A DNA stretch of 64,000 bases from IDS-8 sp035304345 (GTDB taxonomy: Bacteria > Pseudomonadota > Gammaproteobacteria > Steroidobacterales > Woeseiaceae). The notes beneath the pieces were generated by a model that made no database searches, was not told the origin of the DNA, and saw nothing but the letters and a program-made list of their open reading frames with translations. Location of the stretch: positions 1 through 64,000 of the forward strand of contig DATGQE010000027.1 in the NCBI GenBank assembly GCA_035304345.1. The letters run 5' to 3'. The position numbers and the translations under genes are program-made. Shown here piece after piece: positions 61,849-64,000 of the stretch (positions are counted from its first letter, which is position 1; each line of letters begins with the position of its first letter).

Positions 61849-64000
61849 TCAGAACTCGAACGTGGCCGTGAGCACCGCCGAGCGCGCAGGGCCGAGCGCG
61901 GCGTAGTGCGCGCGGTACGGGCGCACGTAGTAGACCTCGTCCGTCACGTTGTCGACGTTGAGCCTGAGCAGCAGGTGCTCGCCTGCCCGGTAGGCCGCCA
62001 TCACGTCGTACACGGTGTAGCTCGGCGCCCATACCGTGTTCTCCGGGTTGCCGTAGCGCGTATCGACGTAGGTCGCGCCGACGCCGAAGGACAGCGCGTC
62101 GCCCACTTGCCAGGTGGTCCACAGGTTCGCGCTGTGGCGCGGCGTGTTCGGGAACTCGTTGCCCTCGTTCGCGTCGATCGGCCCGTCATCGACGATCTCG
62201 GAATCGAGCCGCGTGTAGCTCGCGTGCACCTGCCAGCTTTCCGTCACCGCGCCGAAAACGCCGATCTCGAAGCCGTCCACTTCCTGCTCGCCGATCGTCT
62301 GCTGGCGCCCGCCGCGCCCGGGCTCGACGGCGACGCGCGCGTTCGTCTTCTCGGCGCGGAACAGCGCGGAGGTGATCCCGAGGCGTCCCTGCGCGAGCTC
62401 CCACTTCGTGCCGAGCTCGTAGTTGCGACTGCGCTCCGGCTCGAGGTCGGCGTTGTTCTCGCCGATGTTCTCCGTGCCGTCACCGAGCGTGTTGCCCGAG
62501 GGGGTCGACGAGGTGCCGGTCGAGAGGTAAACGCTGCCGTTTTCCACCGGCTTGTAGACGATGCCGAGCTGGTGATTCCAGAAATCGGCCTCGTTCGTGA
62601 CCCGCACGGGCGCGGCGTCCGGCCCGGAGAGCTGCTCCGTGCGATAGTCGTCGTAACGCAGCCCGAGATTCAGGGACCAGCGCTCGTCGAGCTCGACGGT
62701 GTCGAACGCGAACACGGACCAGGTATCGGTTTCCGCGATCGTGGCGGAATCCGAAGGCGCGATCGTGCCGACCCAGGGATCGTGCGGATTCGGGTTCTCG
62801 AGCGTCGTGCAGTTGTAGCTCGAGGCCGCCCCGATCGCGCCCGGTGCGCTGCAGGAGTTCAGGAAGTCGTCGTTCGCGTTCGCGCCGAACAGCGTCTCGA
62901 CCACGTAGTTGCGGTTGTGCATGCGCTCGTTGCTGATCTCGAAGCCCGCGACGAGCGCATGCGCGATGCCGCCCGTCTCGAAACGCGCGCTCAGGTCCGT
63001 GACGTTCGCCCGGGTCGTGGTCTCCGAATTGCGGCTCTTCGTGTTGCGCAGCACCGCGCCGTTCGGCACGTTCCCGCGCCCGTCGTCCGGGTTGGTGACG
63101 ATGTACTCGTTCGAAGTCTCCCCGTAGCGCGTGATGTTGCGCAGGCTCAGACTGTCGGAGAACTCGTGGATCACTTCCAGGGTGGCGATGTCGGCGCCGG
63201 TCTCCTGGAAATCGCGGTTGACGAGGCCGTAGAAATTGTTGCGGTCGACGTCGACCGGTGGTCCCTCGGGGGCCGTGTTGTCGGCGTTGCGCCCGTAAGG
63301 GATGCTGTAATCGGGGATATCGTCGGTCCGGTAGTAGTAGTAATCGAGGTTCACGCGAGTCGGCCGGCCGAGGCCGAGCGCGAGCGAAGGCGCGACGCCC
63401 CAGTGCTCGATCGACACCGCGTCGCGGCCCGGTACGTCGACCTGGTGGCCGAGCAGGTTCAGCCGCAGCGCGGCACTGTCCGTCAGGCGATGATTGGCGT
63501 CGAGTGTCGCCCGCAGGTACTCGTCGGTGCCGCCCCCGAGCGTCGTGCGGTAGAAATTCTCGGTCCCGGGCTTTTTCGTGACGAGGTTGACCGAGCCGCC
63601 GGCCGCCCCGCGCCCCGAGTAGGCGGAGCCCGGGCCCTTGGTCACCTCGATCTGCTCGAGCGCGAACACGTCGCGGGTTTGCGTGCCCGCATCGCGGACG
63701 CCGTCGATGAACACGTCCGCGCCCGCATCGAAGCCGCGGATCTTGAGGTTGTCACCGGCCGGTATGCCGCCCTCGCCCGCGTTGAACGTGACCCCGGGGA
63801 CGTTCCGGAGCGCCTCGACCAGGGAGGTGGCACCCTGTTCCTCGACCAGCTCCGCGGGGATGATCGAGACGGATTTCGGGGTGTCGATCAGCGGCGCCGT
63901 GAACTTGCGCGAGACGACCTCGGCGCCGTACGGGTGACCTTCGACGACGACCTCGTCCGGTACGTCCGACGGGGCGTCCGCGAGGGCGCCGGAGGACAGG
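61849..64000 (-). CDS. TonB-dependent siderophore receptor (5' end beyond window)
   Basis: About 717 residues seen, open to the window edge. The visible start ALADAPSDVPDEVVVEGHP is just after a signal peptide and holds the TonB box. The plug shows the siderophore-receptor hallmarks TPKSVSIIPAELVEEQG, VEALRNVPGVTFNAGEGG, IRGFDAGADVFIDGVRD and YSGRGAAGGSVNLVTKKP. The barrel ends with Phe (VLTATFEF). It resembles the PiuA/Fiu catecholate and monomeric-siderophore receptors, matching the PiuC and PiuB-like genes downstream. Iron uptake is the likely role. Confidence 0.94.
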   Translation of the reverse strand, partial: LSSGALADAPSDVPDEVVVEGHPYGAEVVSRKFTAPLIDTPKSVSIIPAELVEEQGATSLVEALRNVPGVTFNAGEGGIPAGDNLKIRGFDAGADVFIDGVRDAGTQTRDVFALEQIEVTKGPGSAYSGRGAAGGSVNLVTKKPGTENFYRTTLGGGTDEYLRATLDANHRLTDSAALRLNLLGHQVDVPGRDAVSIEHWGVAPSLALGLGRPTRVNLDYYYYRTDDIPDYSIPYGRNADNTAPEGPPVDVDRNNFYGLVNRDFQETGADIATLEVIHEFSDSLSLRNITRYGETSNEYIVTNPDDGRGNVPNGAVLRNTKSRNSETTTRANVTDLSARFETGGIAHALVAGFEISNERMHNRNYVVETLFGANANDDFLNSCSAPGAIGAASSYNCTTLENPNPHDPWVGTIAPSDSATIAETDTWSVFAFDTVELDERWSLNLGLRYDDYRTEQLSGPDAAPVRVTNEADFWNHQLGIVYKPVENGSVYLSTGTSSTPSGNTLGDGTENIGENNADLEPERSRNYELGTKWELAQGRLGITSALFRAEKTNARVAVEPGRGGRQQTIGEQEVDGFEIGVFGAVTESWQVHASYTRLDSEIVDDGPIDANEGNEFPNTPRHSANLWTTWQVGDALSFGVGATYVDTRYGNPENTVWAPSYTVYDVMAAYRAGEHLLLRLNVDNVTDEVYYVRPYRAHYAALGPARSAVLTATFEF

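Overview
The window is high-GC DNA from a heterotrophic, probably aerobic Gram-negative proteobacterium. Three TonB-dependent receptors, a FecI/FecR-type sigma/anti-sigma pair, Sec/Tat/lipoprotein exports, a CadC-like TPR regulator and a sigma32-type groESL promoter all point that way. The overall style (STN-receptors, DPP-IV-like exopeptidases, CadC/TPR regulators, ELKRRN proteins) suggests Gammaproteobacteria near Xanthomonadales/Steroidobacterales, but no rRNA or other phylogenetic marker is present, so this placement is inference. No rRNA, tRNA, CRISPR array, prophage, integrase or insertion sequence was recognised.

Region A (1-12.15 kb) is visibly less GC-rich than the rest and looks like one catabolic island. 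It holds a TonB-dependent receptor (cut by the window start), an HMG-CoA-lyase-type lyase, a two-subunit aconitase/LeuCD-type hydro-lyase, a CaiB/BaiF CoA-transferase, a hydantoinase/dihydropyrimidinase-type cyclic amidohydrolase, an ActP-type Na+/solute symporter with its DUF485 partner, a fumarate-reductase/KstD-like flavoprotein, and a GntR/FCD regulator. Read together these suggest import of a substrate, ring opening, redox adjustment, hydration, CoA activation and retro-aldol cleavage to central metabolites. The exact substrate is not readable from sequence.

Region B (12.5-22.1 kb) is a single-strand operon transcribed right to left: ECF sigma factor, FecR anti-sigma, STN-domain TonB receptor, SGNH hydrolase, DPP-IV-fold S9 peptidase, cyclophilin lipoprotein. 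It looks like a surface-signalled peptide uptake and processing system.

Region C (22.3-36.2 kb) is a string of short accessory and housekeeping genes: RHH/PIN toxin-antitoxin pair, non-canonical sirtuin, ThuA-like lipoprotein, DUF2726 nuclease-like protein, a Tat-exported NADP-binding protein, MmcQ/YjbR protein, HAD phosphatase, Tat-exported amidase, methyltransferase, YkvI-like transporter, a decayed ELKRRN-protein remnant, a PadR regulator with a palindromic operator lying inside its own promoter and a co-transcribed membrane protein, and a MOSC protein.

Region D (36.5-44.8 kb) has a 1641-residue exported beta-propeller/Ig-like protein translationally coupled to a small membrane protein, with a divergent CadC-like wHTH/TPR regulator and then a truncated, frameshifted ABC-permease pseudogene.

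Region E (44.9-58 kb) is largely core metabolism and stress: a xylose-isomerase-like TIM barrel, small DUF proteins, VOC and GST proteins, groEL/groES with a near-consensus sigma32 promoter and an intrinsic terminator, gap, a second GST, a sodium:solute symporter, an SDR with the catalytic Tyr replaced by Phe, and a four-PAS hybrid histidine kinase.

Region F (58-64 kb) has a diverged AdoMet-decarboxylase-like protein (pyruvoyl Ser and Cys kept, His lost), an MgtC/DUF4010 membrane protein, and an iron-uptake operon: TonB siderophore receptor (cut by the window end), PiuC-type dioxygenase, PepSY membrane protein.
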